A DNA stretch of 64,000 nt from an uncultured Alphaproteobacteria bacterium. Lineage in GTDB: Bacteria; Pseudomonadota; Alphaproteobacteria; HIMB59. The stretch covers positions 62,001 through 126,000 of the forward strand of contig CACDTV010000002.1 of the NCBI GenBank assembly GCA_902555695.1, written 5' to 3'. Below the pieces are notes generated by a model, which did not search any database, was not told where the DNA came from, and saw only the letters and a program-made list of their open reading frames with translations. Position numbers and translations under genes: made by a program. The first letter of the stretch is position 1; the number at the start of each line of letters is the position of its first letter. Positions 53,709-64,000 of this stretch are shown in pieces.

Positions 53709-54766
53709 TTAATAAAAACCCTATATTTATTTAAAAAATCAGTGCCTAACAAAAAGAATAGAACTAAACCCTGGAATACAAAACCTACTGCAGAGGGTAT
53801 CTTAAGAAATAATTGTGCATCCTCAGCGCCTAAATATGTTAATGCAATTAGCAAAGAGGATAAAACAATTCCAATAGGATTCAATCTTCCCAAAAATGCT
53901 ACAATGATTGCAGTAAAACCATAATTAGGAGAAATGTCTCTGTATAACAAACCTATAGGCCCTGAAACCTCAAATAGTCCAGCTAGTCCTGCACATGCAC
54001 CACTTATAATAAAAGTATAAAAAATTAAATTTTTATATTTAAAACCTGCATATTGGGATGCTTTTGAACTTAAGCCAGAGACTTTAAGTTTAAATCCAAA
54101 TAATGTTTTGTTGTAAACAATATAAGTTACAAAACATATTATTATTGCAAAATAGACACCAATGTGAACACGAAGGCCATCAAATAATACAGGAAGTCTT
54201 CCTGCATCAGGAAAAGGCATCGATTTAGGTAAACCATATCCTGCAGGATCTTTCCAAGGACCAACAACAAAATAATCTAGGATAAAAAGAGACACATAGG
54301 TTAACATCAAACTTGTTAAAATTTCATTTGTATTAAATTTTATTTTAAGAATAGCAGGTATAGTTGCCCAAAATGCCCCTCCTATTGAACCAAATAAAAT
54401 CATTAACGGAAGTAAAAAAACACTTGTAGAGTCATTAAATAAAAGTCCAATACCGCCACCAAATATTGCTCCCATTGTTAGTTGTCCTTCAGCCCCAATA
54501 TTGTAAATATTGTTTTTAAAACAATAAGATAATCCTAAAGCTATAATTGCAAGTGGTGTGGCTTTTACAAAAAGTTCAGAAATACCATAAGAATTTGAAA
54601 TAGGACTAATAAAAAAAATTTTAAAAGACTCGATAGGACTTAAATCCAAAATTAAAAAAATAAAAGAGCCAAAAAATAAAGTTAAAGCAACAGCAACTAA
54701 TGGTGACAAATAAAATATTAAATTTGAGTAATCCTCCCTTAACTGAACTCTAATCAAATAGACCAC
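53705..54766 (-). CDS. ABC transporter permease (nucleoside/purine type)
   Basis: YNIGAEGQLTMGAIFGGGIGL, GLSSKASQYAGF. Confidence 0.92.
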   Translation of the reverse strand: MVYLIRVQLREDYSNLIFYLSPLVAVALTLFFGSFIFLILDLSPIESFKIFFISPISNSYGISELFVKATPLAIIALGLSYCFKNNIYNIGAEGQLTMGAIFGGGIGLLFNDSTSVFLLPLMILFGSIGGAFWATIPAILKIKFNTNEILTSLMLTYVSLFILDYFVVGPWKDPAGYGLPKSMPFPDAGRLPVLFDGLRVHIGVYFAIIICFVTYIVYNKTLFGFKLKVSGLSSKASQYAGFKYKNLIFYTFIISGACAGLAGLFEVSGPIGLLYRDISPNYGFTAIIVAFLGRLNPIGIVLSSLLIALTYLGAEDAQLFLKIPSAVGFVFQGLVLFFLLGTDFLNKYRVFIK

Positions 54767-56252
54767 CCATATACTTACCTAATTTGGTGATATTTATATT
54801 TTCTACACTTAGGGGATTTGATAAAGACCCCTCATATAAAACAGATATTTTGTGACATACTTCAAGTAATTCATCTAAATCATGTGAAATAATAATTATA
54901 GATACTCCTTTTTGTGATAATTCCACAATTGTTTTCTTGATAAATGCTTCAGAACCTGCATCAATGCCCCATGTAGGTTGGGATAAAATTAATAGCTCAG
55001 GATTTGACATAATTTCTCTTCCAATAATAAATTTTTGAAGATTTCCTCCTGAGAGCTTACCAGCTTTGACATTGTAAGAGGGAGTATCAACATTAAAATT
55101 TTTTATAACATCACTTGCAAATGAGTTAATCTTTTCAAAGTTTATAAAATCACCTTTTTTAAATTCATTTTTATGATTCATGCTTAAAAATATATTTTCA
55201 GATAAAGACATTTCAGGCACTGCACTGTGACCTAACCTCTCTTCAGTAACATATGAAATAGATAGTGATTTTCTTTGAAATGTAGATAAATTATTAATGT
55301 TTAAATCTTTGAAAAAAATATCTCCGCTAAATTCATAATCATTTTCATTTAGTAAAATTTCCATTAATTCTTTCTGGCCATTTCCTGCCACTCCAGCTAT
55401 TCCAAAAATTTGTCCCTTTTTTAAATTTAAATCAATTTTATTTAAATTAATTGTAAATGGATCTTTAGATTGAGTTGATAAATTTTTAATACTAAAAATT
55501 TCCTGAGAAAAATTAATTTCGCTGACCTGTTTTGCTTTAGGCACTTTATAACCTAACATTTTATATCCTAAAGTTTCAGGATCTTCATTTTGTGTCGAAA
55601 TTGTGCTCACTACTTTTCCATTTCTCATAATTGTTACATAATCAGACAGATTTATGATTTCTTCTAATTTATGGGATATAAAAATTACTGTTAATCCGTC
55701 TTTAACTAAATTTTTTATAATTTTAAATAATTTACTAATTTCATCTGGTGTGAGAACAGAAGTTGGTTCGTCCATAATTAAAATTTTTGGATTATTCAAT
55801 AATGATCTAACAATTTCTACAGATTGCCTCTGACCAACAGATAGAGAGCTTATAGGAGAATTTAAATTTAAGTTAAAACCGTACTTATCGCAAATTGTCT
55901 TAGACTTATCTTTTAATTTATTTAAAGGTATATTTTCGTTCATTCCCAGAATTAAATTTTCAGCAACAGTTAGTGACTCAAATAAACTGAAATGTTGAAA
56001 AACCATATTTATACCTAAGTTCTTTGCAGTAGATGGTGAATTAATGATTGCTAAATCAGAATTTATTAAAATTTCACCACTGTCAGGTTTTACATGACCA
56101 TATAAAATTTTTACTAATGTTGACTTTCCGGCACCATTTTCACCTAAGATAGCATGGATAGATTGCTCTTTGATATTAAAGGTTACATTATCATTTGCTA
56201 TAACTCCGGGATAGGATTTAAAAATATTTTTAAATTCAACTATGGATTGCAT
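54750..56252 (-). CDS. ABC transporter ATP-binding protein, two ABC domains (nucleoside/purine type)
   Basis: LGENGAGKSTLVKILYG, LSVGQRQSVEIVRSL, second domain KLSGGNLQKFIIGREI. Confidence 0.93.
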   Translation of the reverse strand: MQSIVEFKNIFKSYPGVIANDNVTFNIKEQSIHAILGENGAGKSTLVKILYGHVKPDSGEILINSDLAIINSPSTAKNLGINMVFQHFSLFESLTVAENLILGMNENIPLNKLKDKSKTICDKYGFNLNLNSPISSLSVGQRQSVEIVRSLLNNPKILIMDEPTSVLTPDEISKLFKIIKNLVKDGLTVIFISHKLEEIINLSDYVTIMRNGKVVSTISTQNEDPETLGYKMLGYKVPKAKQVSEINFSQEIFSIKNLSTQSKDPFTINLNKIDLNLKKGQIFGIAGVAGNGQKELMEILLNENDYEFSGDIFFKDLNINNLSTFQRKSLSISYVTEERLGHSAVPEMSLSENIFLSMNHKNEFKKGDFINFEKINSFASDVIKNFNVDTPSYNVKAGKLSGGNLQKFIIGREIMSNPELLILSQPTWGIDAGSEAFIKKTIVELSQKGVSIIIISHDLDELLEVCHKISVLYEGSLSNPLSVENINITKLGKYMGGLFD

Positions 56253-56311
56253 AAATATTAATAGATTCCTTTTTTTAAAGATTAAATTGTTTTTTATGAT
56301 TTAGGATAAAA

Positions 56312-56899
56312 TTATAAATATAAAGGTTCTGAGTCATAAGATGACCAAAGATACCATGTTACAATAGTTGAATAATTTCGCCATTTGTTAGAATGAAAAG
56401 ATAATTTAGTTAAATTTTGATCTCTATAATATTTCTTATAAGCATTAATAAAACCAAGGTCTCCTAATGGTATTATATCTGGCAAACCTAAATAAAATAT
56501 TGAAAACATCTCAGCAGTCCATTTACCAATGCCAAAAATTTGAGTTAAATTATTGTTAGCTTTTTCAAAATTACAGTTTCTTAAATTTATATCAGTTACT
56601 AAATGATAATTATCTAGAAGTGCTTTTAAACACTTTTTCTTATTTTTACTTAAAGGTAATTTTTTTATTTTACTTTTGTTTGTTTTAAAATTTTTATAAT
56701 TTATAGGACCTATTATACTCTTAGAATTTTTATAAATAGACATAGCAGCAGAAACAGATATTTGCTGAGAACATATAGATTTAAATAAAACATCAAATTT
56801 ATTTTTATTTGTTTTTAATTGATGATTTGGATTATAGTAATTTTTAAAAATAGGATCATTTTTTAATAAATAAGTACACCCTTTTTTCCAATAATTCAT
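56312..56899 (-). CDS. DNA-3-methyladenine glycosylase (AlkA-like HhH-GPD)
   Basis: FKSICSQQISVSAAMSIY, LTQIFGIGKWTAEMFSIFYLGLPDIIPLGDLG. Confidence 0.9.
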   Translation of the reverse strand: MNYWKKGCTYLLKNDPIFKNYYNPNHQLKTNKNKFDVLFKSICSQQISVSAAMSIYKNSKSIIGPINYKNFKTNKSKIKKLPLSKNKKKCLKALLDNYHLVTDINLRNCNFEKANNNLTQIFGIGKWTAEMFSIFYLGLPDIIPLGDLGFINAYKKYYRDQNLTKLSFHSNKWRNYSTIVTWYLWSSYDSEPLYL

Positions 56900-57765
56900 T
56901 GATCATTAAACGACTTGACTAAACTTGAAGTATCATATTTTTTATAAATTGTATTTTGTAAACTTTTATACTTTTTAAAGACCATCTTTGTAAGATTTAA
57001 GTTTAATTTAGTTTTTTTTGCATGTTGTAAAACATATTTTAAATCTTTAGTCATTAATTCTGTAGAAAAACCAAAATTAAATTTATTTTTTGTAAGTGTT
57101 GGATACCTATTTGTAAATTGCCAAGAATTAGCTGCACCGTTTTTAATAGCATTAAAAATTTTATTTTGATTAAGTTTATTTTTTTTACTAAAAAGATATG
57201 CCTCTGATATAGAGTATAAAATACCACAAATTAATATTTGATTAGTAAATTTAGTTAATTGACCCGAACCTAATTTCCCCATATGCGTTATGCTTTTAGA
57301 ATAAGAAGAAATAATTTTTTTTGATTTATTAAAGTTTGGTACAGTTCCACCAACCATTACCGATAAAGAACCTTTTTTAGCGCCCTCTTCTCCTCCTGTA
57401 ATAGGAGCATCTAAAAATTTTACTTTTAAATCTTTAAATAACTGAGAAAGAAAATCTATTTGTCTTAATGATATAGTTGAGTGATCAATAATAATTGAAT
57501 TTTTGTGAAAATTTGAAGTTTTTACAAATTCATTAAAAAAAGAATTAACTGCATGATCATCTTTTAAGCAGGAAATAATAAAGTCAAATTTAATATCATT
57601 TTTAAAATTATATCTTTCAGCTATAAATTTTTTTTTCCATTTAAGTTCAACTGATTTAGTTCTGTTAAATACAAATAGTTTAAAATTTTTATTTTTGGAC
57701 AAATATCCAGCCATGTGGAAGCCCATTTTACCTAGTCCAACAAATAAAATCTTATATGTTGGCAT
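56896..57765 (-). CDS. NAD(P)-dependent 3-hydroxyisobutyrate dehydrogenase-like protein
   Basis: ILFVGLGKMGFHMAGYL, FLDAPITGGEEGAKKGSLSVMVGG, GSGQLTKFTNQ. Confidence 0.9.
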   Translation of the reverse strand: MPTYKILFVGLGKMGFHMAGYLSKNKNFKLFVFNRTKSVELKWKKKFIAERYNFKNDIKFDFIISCLKDDHAVNSFFNEFVKTSNFHKNSIIIDHSTISLRQIDFLSQLFKDLKVKFLDAPITGGEEGAKKGSLSVMVGGTVPNFNKSKKIISSYSKSITHMGKLGSGQLTKFTNQILICGILYSISEAYLFSKKNKLNQNKIFNAIKNGAANSWQFTNRYPTLTKNKFNFGFSTELMTKDLKYVLQHAKKTKLNLNLTKMVFKKYKSLQNTIYKKYDTSSLVKSFNDQ

Positions 57766-58468
57766 AAAATATTATTTTTTTTTCTAATTTTGAATAATCA
57801 AATTCCATATTTGGAAGATTTGTTTCAAAATTTAATAACTTTAAAAAACTCATAGCTGGAAATAAATCCCAAATTTTTGATCCATAGACAGTCAAAAAAG
57901 ATCTTTCACCCTCTATAGCTTCAATTACATCATAGCCAATTGATCTTGATCTAATTTTTTCTGTGTAAGATGTAATAATATCTTTAAAGTAAATTTTGGC
58001 ATGTTCTCCTAAAAATCCTATTTGATTACTATAATTATAACGTTGTATTTGCTTATGGTTTTTAAATATTGAATTGTTATGGGTGTGATAAAAAACATCA
58101 CTAATGGGGTCATATATTATAGCAAATTCACATTGAGTAAATTTTATAAATGATAGCATTATCGCAACTTTATTAATACCGTTGATAAAATTTCTTGTTC
58201 CATCAATAGGATCTATTGTCAGATATTCATTTTTTTTTATTAATTCAGAATTGCCCTCTTCAGAGATGATATTAGAAAATCCAATTTTTTTAAAATATTC
58301 AATTAATTCATTTTCTATAATAACGTCATAGCTAGTAACTTTCGAGTTATCATCTTTTGTTGATACTTCATTTTCATTTAATTTTCCAATATTTGGAATA
58401 ATTATATCAGCAGAAATTTTCTTAAGAAAATTGTGAGTTTCAGAAAAAAATTTATTGTCAATCATCAT
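57752..58468 (-). CDS. inositol monophosphatase family protein
   Basis: ISEEGNSE, LTIDPIDGTRNFINGI, SKIWDLFPAM. Confidence 0.88.
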   Translation of the reverse strand: MMIDNKFFSETHNFLKKISADIIIPNIGKLNENEVSTKDDNSKVTSYDVIIENELIEYFKKIGFSNIISEEGNSELIKKNEYLTIDPIDGTRNFINGINKVAIMLSFIKFTQCEFAIIYDPISDVFYHTHNNSIFKNHKQIQRYNYSNQIGFLGEHAKIYFKDIITSYTEKIRSRSIGYDVIEAIEGERSFLTVYGSKIWDLFPAMSFLKLLNFETNLPNMEFDYSKLEKKIIFYANI

Positions 58469-59786
58469 TAATTATTTTTTCTAAAATATGAGAGTCTTTT
58501 CGTGATACACATAAAATTAAAATATCGTTATTCAAGGGGATATGGTCATCATTTTTTAGTTCTAATGTATCATTTGTTATAGTGCAGATGTGATTTATAA
58601 CATTATTTTTTTTTATATTTTCATATATCTCATTTTTATATTTAATTTCATAGATTATGTACTCATCTTTAAAGATAGAATGATATGATAAAAGAGAACC
58701 TTTAGATATTTTTTCAATAATTCTTGATGTTGTTAACTCTCTTGGGTTGATAATAACGTCTATGCCCAAATCATTAGCGAAAGATGAATATGACTCATTA
58801 TTAATAACTGATATAACTGATTTAGATCCTCTTTTTTTAGCAATTATTGACAATATTGTATTAATTTGGTCATTATTTGTGACGGTAATTACTAAATCAG
58901 AATTATTCAATTTAATTTCTTCGTACAAAGTTTGATCGAGAGCGTCTCCATTAAAGATAGTAGTATTTTTGAGTAAACCAGCCAATAAATTACACCTCTC
59001 TTTATCTAATTCTAAAATTTTTAAATTTATTTCTTGATCATCTTGTTCTATTAAAGTTGATAAATTTTGACCGATATTCCCACCACCAACAATAAGAACA
59101 TCCAATACATAGTCTTTAAAACCAAAGAACTTTATGAGTTTATTTAAATATTTTTTTTTTATTAATAAGTATAGTTGATCTGAAATTGATATATTTTTAA
59201 AGTCGAAATTTATTTTTCCCTCTTTACTATGACCTAAATAACAAAGGTTATTAGTTTTAAAGAAAACTTTTATTTCTTCAAATGAATGATTTTTAAATAA
59301 GTTAGATGACTGCATTCCAATTAATAAATAATCTTGTGTTATTAAAGACTCACTAAAAAAAGCGCCAGGTAAATGAATCTTCTCAAAAATATTATTTGAA
59401 ACCTCCCATTCGGGAGAGATAATATGATCAAGGAAGCTGTTTGACTCAATTAATAATGATTTATTTTCATCTAAAATTAAATTTTGATTTCGAACCCTTG
59501 CTATTGATTTATCGACATTTAAAAATTCTTTTGCAAACTTACTTGTTATTATATTTTTTTCATCACTTCGTGTAACCGCTATAAAACAATCAATTTTAGA
59601 TTCAAAATTTTTATAGAATGATGGATTTAGAGGATCATCATAAATTGTTTTAATATCAAATCTTTCAGCAAGATTTTTTAATTCGTTAGAATCATCATCT
59701 AATAGAAATACATTTTTTCCTTGTTCTGATAATTTTTTAGCTAGATTTGCTCCTACTATTCCTGAACCAAGTATAAGAATATTCAT
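58458..59786 (-). CDS. trkA: Trk system potassium transport protein TrkA
   Basis: NILILGSGIVGANLAKKLSEQGKNVFLLDDD, second RCK domain DVLIVGGGNIGQNL. Confidence 0.93.
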   Translation of the reverse strand: MNILILGSGIVGANLAKKLSEQGKNVFLLDDDSNELKNLAERFDIKTIYDDPLNPSFYKNFESKIDCFIAVTRSDEKNIITSKFAKEFLNVDKSIARVRNQNLILDENKSLLIESNSFLDHIISPEWEVSNNIFEKIHLPGAFFSESLITQDYLLIGMQSSNLFKNHSFEEIKVFFKTNNLCYLGHSKEGKINFDFKNISISDQLYLLIKKKYLNKLIKFFGFKDYVLDVLIVGGGNIGQNLSTLIEQDDQEINLKILELDKERCNLLAGLLKNTTIFNGDALDQTLYEEIKLNNSDLVITVTNNDQINTILSIIAKKRGSKSVISVINNESYSSFANDLGIDVIINPRELTTSRIIEKISKGSLLSYHSIFKDEYIIYEIKYKNEIYENIKKNNVINHICTITNDTLELKNDDHIPLNNDILILCVSRKDSHILEKIINDD

Positions 59787-61033
59787 TAATCTATTTTTAT
59801 TTTGAACGATTTAACTTTGCGATACAAAGAAACTCTATCTAGTTTTAGCATTTTAGCAGTTAAAGTAATATTGAAATTATTTATTTTTAACTTTTGTAGT
59901 AAATAATCTTTTTCAAATTTATCCTTTGCCTCTTTAAAATTTAAATCATAAAGATCAGTACTTTCTATAGAATTATTCATTAAATCCTCAATTAAGTTTT
60001 TTGATACAAATAAATTATTATAAGTTAATAATCCTGTTATGTTTTCAGAAAGATTCATTATTTCAAAAATGTTTCCAGGCCAAGTATGATTTAATAATAA
60101 TTTCTGAACATCATCGTCAATTTCAATTCTATTATCAAATTTCTTTTGTGCAAAAATATTTAAATAATGTTCAAAAAGTGGAAATATTTCGTCTTTTCTT
60201 GTAGTCAATGGATTTAATATAACTCTGTGATCAATATTATTCACAAATGGATCCTTCAAATCTATTTTTTTACTATCAAAAATAATAGAAGCATTGATTT
60301 TTTTACTTTTTACTAAATTTAAATAATTTAATAGCTCAATTTGGTTAAAATTTTCATAATCATTCAAATAAATAGTAAAATAACTATGTAAGGAACTTAA
60401 TTTAAGTAAATCAGACTCATTCATTAAATTTTCATTTAAATTAATAAATGTATCAGGATTATTTGATGATAAATTCATATGAATAGTATTTGAAAGAAAG
60501 TTTTTTCCTATCCCATTAGGCCCTATTATTAGAACAGAAGAATTATTTTTTATTTTGGATAGTGTCTTAAAAACATTATCTATATAGTTGCCGTAACCAA
60601 TAGTATCTATCTTAGAGTGAAAAGAGATTTTGTTTCTATAGTTATTAATTGTAACACGCTGTTTTAGTTCGAGTAAATTTTTTTGGATTATATGAATAAG
60701 TTTTTTAGTTTCAAATGGTTTTTCAATAAAGTCGTTTGCTCCTGCTTTAACAGACTCAATTGCGTTATCTATATTTGCATGACCACTAAAGGAAACAATT
60801 ACTAAATTTTCATATTTATTTTTTAAATATTCAATAATATCTATTCCTTGTTTTGTGCTATTTTTTAACCACAAATCAACTAGTACAACGTCATAATCAA
60901 AATTTCTTAATTCAAGATCAACAAATTCTTTATATGAATTAGCATATGTAACCTCATAACCTTGTTTGGAAAGTATAAGTGAAATTTGTTTACAAATTTC
61001 TAGCTCATCATCAACTACTAATATTTTAGTCAT
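59786..61033 (-). CDS. ntrX: response regulator NtrX-like with degenerate AAA+ domain
   Basis: Receiver domain DVVLVDLWLKN, GANDFIEKPF; AAA+-like middle region; Fis-type HTH TLTAKMLKLDRVSLYRKVKSF; next to ntrY and trkA. Confidence 0.88.
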   Translation of the reverse strand: MTKILVVDDELEICKQISLILSKQGYEVTYANSYKEFVDLELRNFDYDVVLVDLWLKNSTKQGIDIIEYLKNKYENLVIVSFSGHANIDNAIESVKAGANDFIEKPFETKKLIHIIQKNLLELKQRVTINNYRNKISFHSKIDTIGYGNYIDNVFKTLSKIKNNSSVLIIGPNGIGKNFLSNTIHMNLSSNNPDTFINLNENLMNESDLLKLSSLHSYFTIYLNDYENFNQIELLNYLNLVKSKKINASIIFDSKKIDLKDPFVNNIDHRVILNPLTTRKDEIFPLFEHYLNIFAQKKFDNRIEIDDDVQKLLLNHTWPGNIFEIMNLSENITGLLTYNNLFVSKNLIEDLMNNSIESTDLYDLNFKEAKDKFEKDYLLQKLKINNFNITLTAKMLKLDRVSLYRKVKSFKIKID

Positions 61034-63050
61034 TAAAAATTATTTCAATTTTAAAACCTGAATAACTGTTCGTTGTTATATTCATCTTATAGGAGTTGTC
61101 AGTAATTATTTTATTAATTAAAGATAATCCTAATCCAGATGAATTTTTTGTTGAAAAATATGGTTTAATGAGATCATCAATATCGCCGTCGTATCCAGGA
61201 CCATTATCAAAAAAGGTTAAAATTAAATTTTTATCTAGTTTTTTTATAGTTATATCAATTGCAGGATTATCAGTTGATATTAAAGCTTCAATAGAATTTT
61301 TAAAAAGATTATTAAAAATTATATCCAAATATGAATGATCAAAATTAACAAATAAATTATCTTCAATGTTATGATTTATTTCAATTTTACTGTAATTTCT
61401 TTTATATTCCTCAATATAAACCAAACAAATTTCCGATAGGTTTAATTTAGTAATATTGGGTTTAGGCAATCTAGCATATGTAGAAAATTCATTTACAAGG
61501 TTTTGAATTAAAAAAATTTGCCTCTTGATGGATTTAATTGAATTGATTAATTCTTCATCTTCAAGTTGACTTTCAATAAATTCTGTTGAAAGAAGCATAG
61601 GTGTCAATGGATTTTTTATTTCATGAGATATTTTTCTAGCAAGATCTGCAATGGCATTATTTTTTTCAGCAAAAATTAGGTCGGTATAGTCATTAAAAAT
61701 GATAATTTGATCAAATAAAGAATTATTATCGATAAAAATGGATTTTACAAAAAAATACTTTTGAATATTTTCTAATTTAACTTGTAGGTTTATTTCATAT
61801 GATTTTCTATAAATATTTTGAGTGTTATTGAAATGGTTTGAAAGCAATTTAGTAAAGTTTTTGAATGAAGTGTTATTTTCACCACTAAATATAGTAGATG
61901 CAGAATTTTCAAATATCATTGATTTGTTATTTAATACAAAAATTCCATAGGGTGAATTTTCTATTATATTATTTATGAAACTTAATTGATCATTAATAGT
62001 TGCATTAACTTCTTGTAAATTATTTTTTTGACTGATTATTGTTTTACTCATTTCATGAAAAGAGTTTGTTAATACAGAAATATCATCCTTATTATTAAAA
62101 TTATCAAATTTAATTTGTTTATATTTTCCTTTTCTAAGGTCTATAATTGAATTATTTAAGTCCCTTATGGGTTTTGCTAATCTAAAACTAAAATTTGTCC
62201 CTATTATGATGAATATAAAAATTAAACTTGTAGAAAGAATTATATAGATTGTAAAAAATGTTATTTGAATGTCCCTTTTATTATTATCAATAGAATTTAT
62301 AGCCTCGTATGATTGTATGATATTCTGATAATAATTTAATGTTTCTAAATCAATATTCTTTAGTAACAATAAATAACTTGAGTTATTTAAATTTACTCTG
62401 GAAAAAAGCTGATCATTTGAAAAAAAAATAGTGATATCATTTTCACTTTTAGTACTAGCATCTATTAAATTTTCTTCAGATAAAAATATTTTTTCGTCTG
62501 AAATATGTTCTATAAATTGATTACCATTATTATAATTGTATACAGTTGTAATATTAAATCTTTGTATAATATCCCTATCTATTAATCTTTCAGCTAGAAC
62601 ATAATTTCTTATAAATTTTGAGTCTGTTATGAGATCTCTTTCAGTTTGATTAATGTATTTCTGAGCCAATTGATATGAGTTATTTACTGTAGATTTAAAT
62701 GCAGGACCTAGCCAGGTGCTTACTTCAATATTAAAAAAAATAGCAGATGCTAGTAGTATTATTCCACTGGGGATAATTGAAAAAAGACCAAAAAAAAGAA
62801 AAAATTTATTAAAAAGTCTTAGACCTACTACCTCTCGATTTTTATATTTTAAATAATTAATAAGAAATATTGATAAATACAAAAGAAGAATTAAGAGAAA
62901 TACAAAATCAGCAATCAAAATATATTGAATAAGTTCAGCATTACGGACTATTTCGTTTGATGAAATAAGTGAATATACAGTTAGAGCAAAAAGAGTTATA
63001 AAAATAGATATCAATATAAATGCAGAAAATTTATTAAAATAATTTGACAT
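61026..63050 (-). CDS. ntrY: sensor histidine kinase NtrY
   Basis: Four N-terminal TMs, HAMP, PAS, HEIKNPLTPMLLS H-box, FFDNGPGYDGD, GLGLSLINKI. Confidence 0.93.
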   Translation of the reverse strand: MSNYFNKFSAFILISIFITLFALTVYSLISSNEIVRNAELIQYILIADFVFLLILLLYLSIFLINYLKYKNREVVGLRLFNKFFLFFGLFSIIPSGIILLASAIFFNIEVSTWLGPAFKSTVNNSYQLAQKYINQTERDLITDSKFIRNYVLAERLIDRDIIQRFNITTVYNYNNGNQFIEHISDEKIFLSEENLIDASTKSENDITIFFSNDQLFSRVNLNNSSYLLLLKNIDLETLNYYQNIIQSYEAINSIDNNKRDIQITFFTIYIILSTSLIFIFIIIGTNFSFRLAKPIRDLNNSIIDLRKGKYKQIKFDNFNNKDDISVLTNSFHEMSKTIISQKNNLQEVNATINDQLSFINNIIENSPYGIFVLNNKSMIFENSASTIFSGENNTSFKNFTKLLSNHFNNTQNIYRKSYEINLQVKLENIQKYFFVKSIFIDNNSLFDQIIIFNDYTDLIFAEKNNAIADLARKISHEIKNPLTPMLLSTEFIESQLEDEELINSIKSIKRQIFLIQNLVNEFSTYARLPKPNITKLNLSEICLVYIEEYKRNYSKIEINHNIEDNLFVNFDHSYLDIIFNNLFKNSIEALISTDNPAIDITIKKLDKNLILTFFDNGPGYDGDIDDLIKPYFSTKNSSGLGLSLINKIITDNSYKMNITTNSYSGFKIEIIFND

Positions 63051-64000
63051 TAATTAACTCTAAAATTCATTTTGTACTTCTAGCAGGTGGTAGTAGTTTA
63101 CGATTCTCATCAAATACTAATAAGCTTTTAGCTAAATTTAAAAATAAAAATTTACTTATACATAATATTGAATTTATTAAAGAACTTAAATTTAAAAAGA
63201 TAACACTAGTAATTAATAATCTAAAAAACGCTAATATAAACATTTTTAATGATTTAGAAATAATTAAAGGAGGAAAAACAAGATCAGAAAGTGTAAAAAA
63301 TGCTCTAAACAAATCCAAATTTAAATCAAAATATGTAATCATACATGATGTAGCTAGACCATTAAATTCTCATAAATTAATAAAAAAAATAATAAAGAAT
63401 TTAGCAGAAAAAAATTATGATTGTGTAGTTCCTTATAGTAAATGTTCTGATACTGCTGTTATTAATAGTAATAATATTGATAGAGAAAAAATTAAACTCA
63501 TTAAAACCCCACAAGGTTTTATAAAGGATAAAATTATTCGCTTACATGATAAAAATAATAGAAAAATATTAACAGATGATAGTCAACTTTTTAGGAATGA
63601 AAAAAATAAATTTAAAATTAAATATTTATTACAAAATGAAATAAATATAAAGATTACATACAAAGATGAATTAAAATCATTAAATAAATTAGTTGAAAAT
63701 AATATCTTAGTAGGAATAGGTTATGATATTCACAAAACTATCAAAACTAATAAAAATAATTTATTAAAACTTGGTGGTGCTAAAATAAAATCTAAAGTAA
63801 AAGTTATTTCTCATTCAGATGGAGATGTAATACTACATGCTATTACAGACTCTATTCTAGGAGCACTATCACAAAGAGATATAGGCACATATTTTCCGAA
63901 TAATAAGAAAAACTTAAATAGAAATTCAATAGACTTTTTAAATTATGCTTTAAATAAAATGAAAACTAAGAAAAAGATGATCAATAATATTGATCTAATG
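63044..64000 (+). CDS. ispDF: bifunctional IspD/IspF (MEP pathway), 3' truncated by window edge
   Basis: Manual translation from TTG 63044: FVLLAGGSSLRF, VIIHDVARPL, KTPQGF then GIGYDIHK, SHSDGDVILHAITDSILGA, DIGTYFP; absent from ORF track because it runs off the window. Confidence 0.92.
   Translation, partial: MTLINSKIHFVLLAGGSSLRFSSNTNKLLAKFKNKNLLIHNIEFIKELKFKKITLVINNLKNANINIFNDLEIIKGGKTRSESVKNALNKSKFKSKYVIIHDVARPLNSHKLIKKIIKNLAEKNYDCVVPYSKCSDTAVINSNNIDREKIKLIKTPQGFIKDKIIRLHDKNNRKILTDDSQLFRNEKNKFKIKYLLQNEINIKITYKDELKSLNKLVENNILVGIGYDIHKTIKTNKNNLLKLGGAKIKSKVKVISHSDGDVILHAITDSILGALSQRDIGTYFPNNKKNLNRNSIDFLNYALNKMKTKKKMINNIDLM

Noticed and set aside
63067-63342. 91-aa minus ORF near the window end
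   Set aside because: Antisense to ispDF, which is missing from the ORF track only because it runs off the window.

Overview
The window is a very AT-rich, tightly packed bacterial chromosome segment. It is most likely from a streamlined marine alphaproteobacterium: it has ntrY-ntrX-trkA, an ispDF fusion, an NDUFS4-type complex I subunit gene, and TRAP, Liv and BMP-type transporters. I see no CRISPR array, intact prophage, transposase or rRNA. Contents in order: dacA-like/tmk/holB/metG/tatD/MBL; typA, J-domain protein, msrA, aminotransferase IV; M48 protease, SRAP, TRAP-type binding protein, ProX-like deacylase, YajQ; ggt-mazG-tolC-lysR; an argD/argB/argC cluster with a P-loop protein; an FG-GAP secreted protein; guaA-guaB; metY; a glucosylglycerate synthesis/phosphorolysis operon; tRNA-Arg(TCT); livGFHM/livK; tRNA-Pro(TGG); serAC-DUF1015; a BMP-family nucleoside/purine ABC transporter; suhB-like, trkA, ntrX, ntrY; and partial ispDF. 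The best leads are: (1) a near-perfect duplication of the guaA 3' end flanking a small ORF, which looks like an integration scar; (2) a non-canonical arginine-type cluster with an unusual ArgB-like kinase, a LysY/ArgC-like reductase and a DUF1611-like P-loop protein; (3) a self-contained glucosylglycerate cycle operon; (4) an NtrX whose AAA+ domain has lost the Walker A Ser/Thr and the GAFTGA loop. All calls come from reading motifs; no homology search was run.
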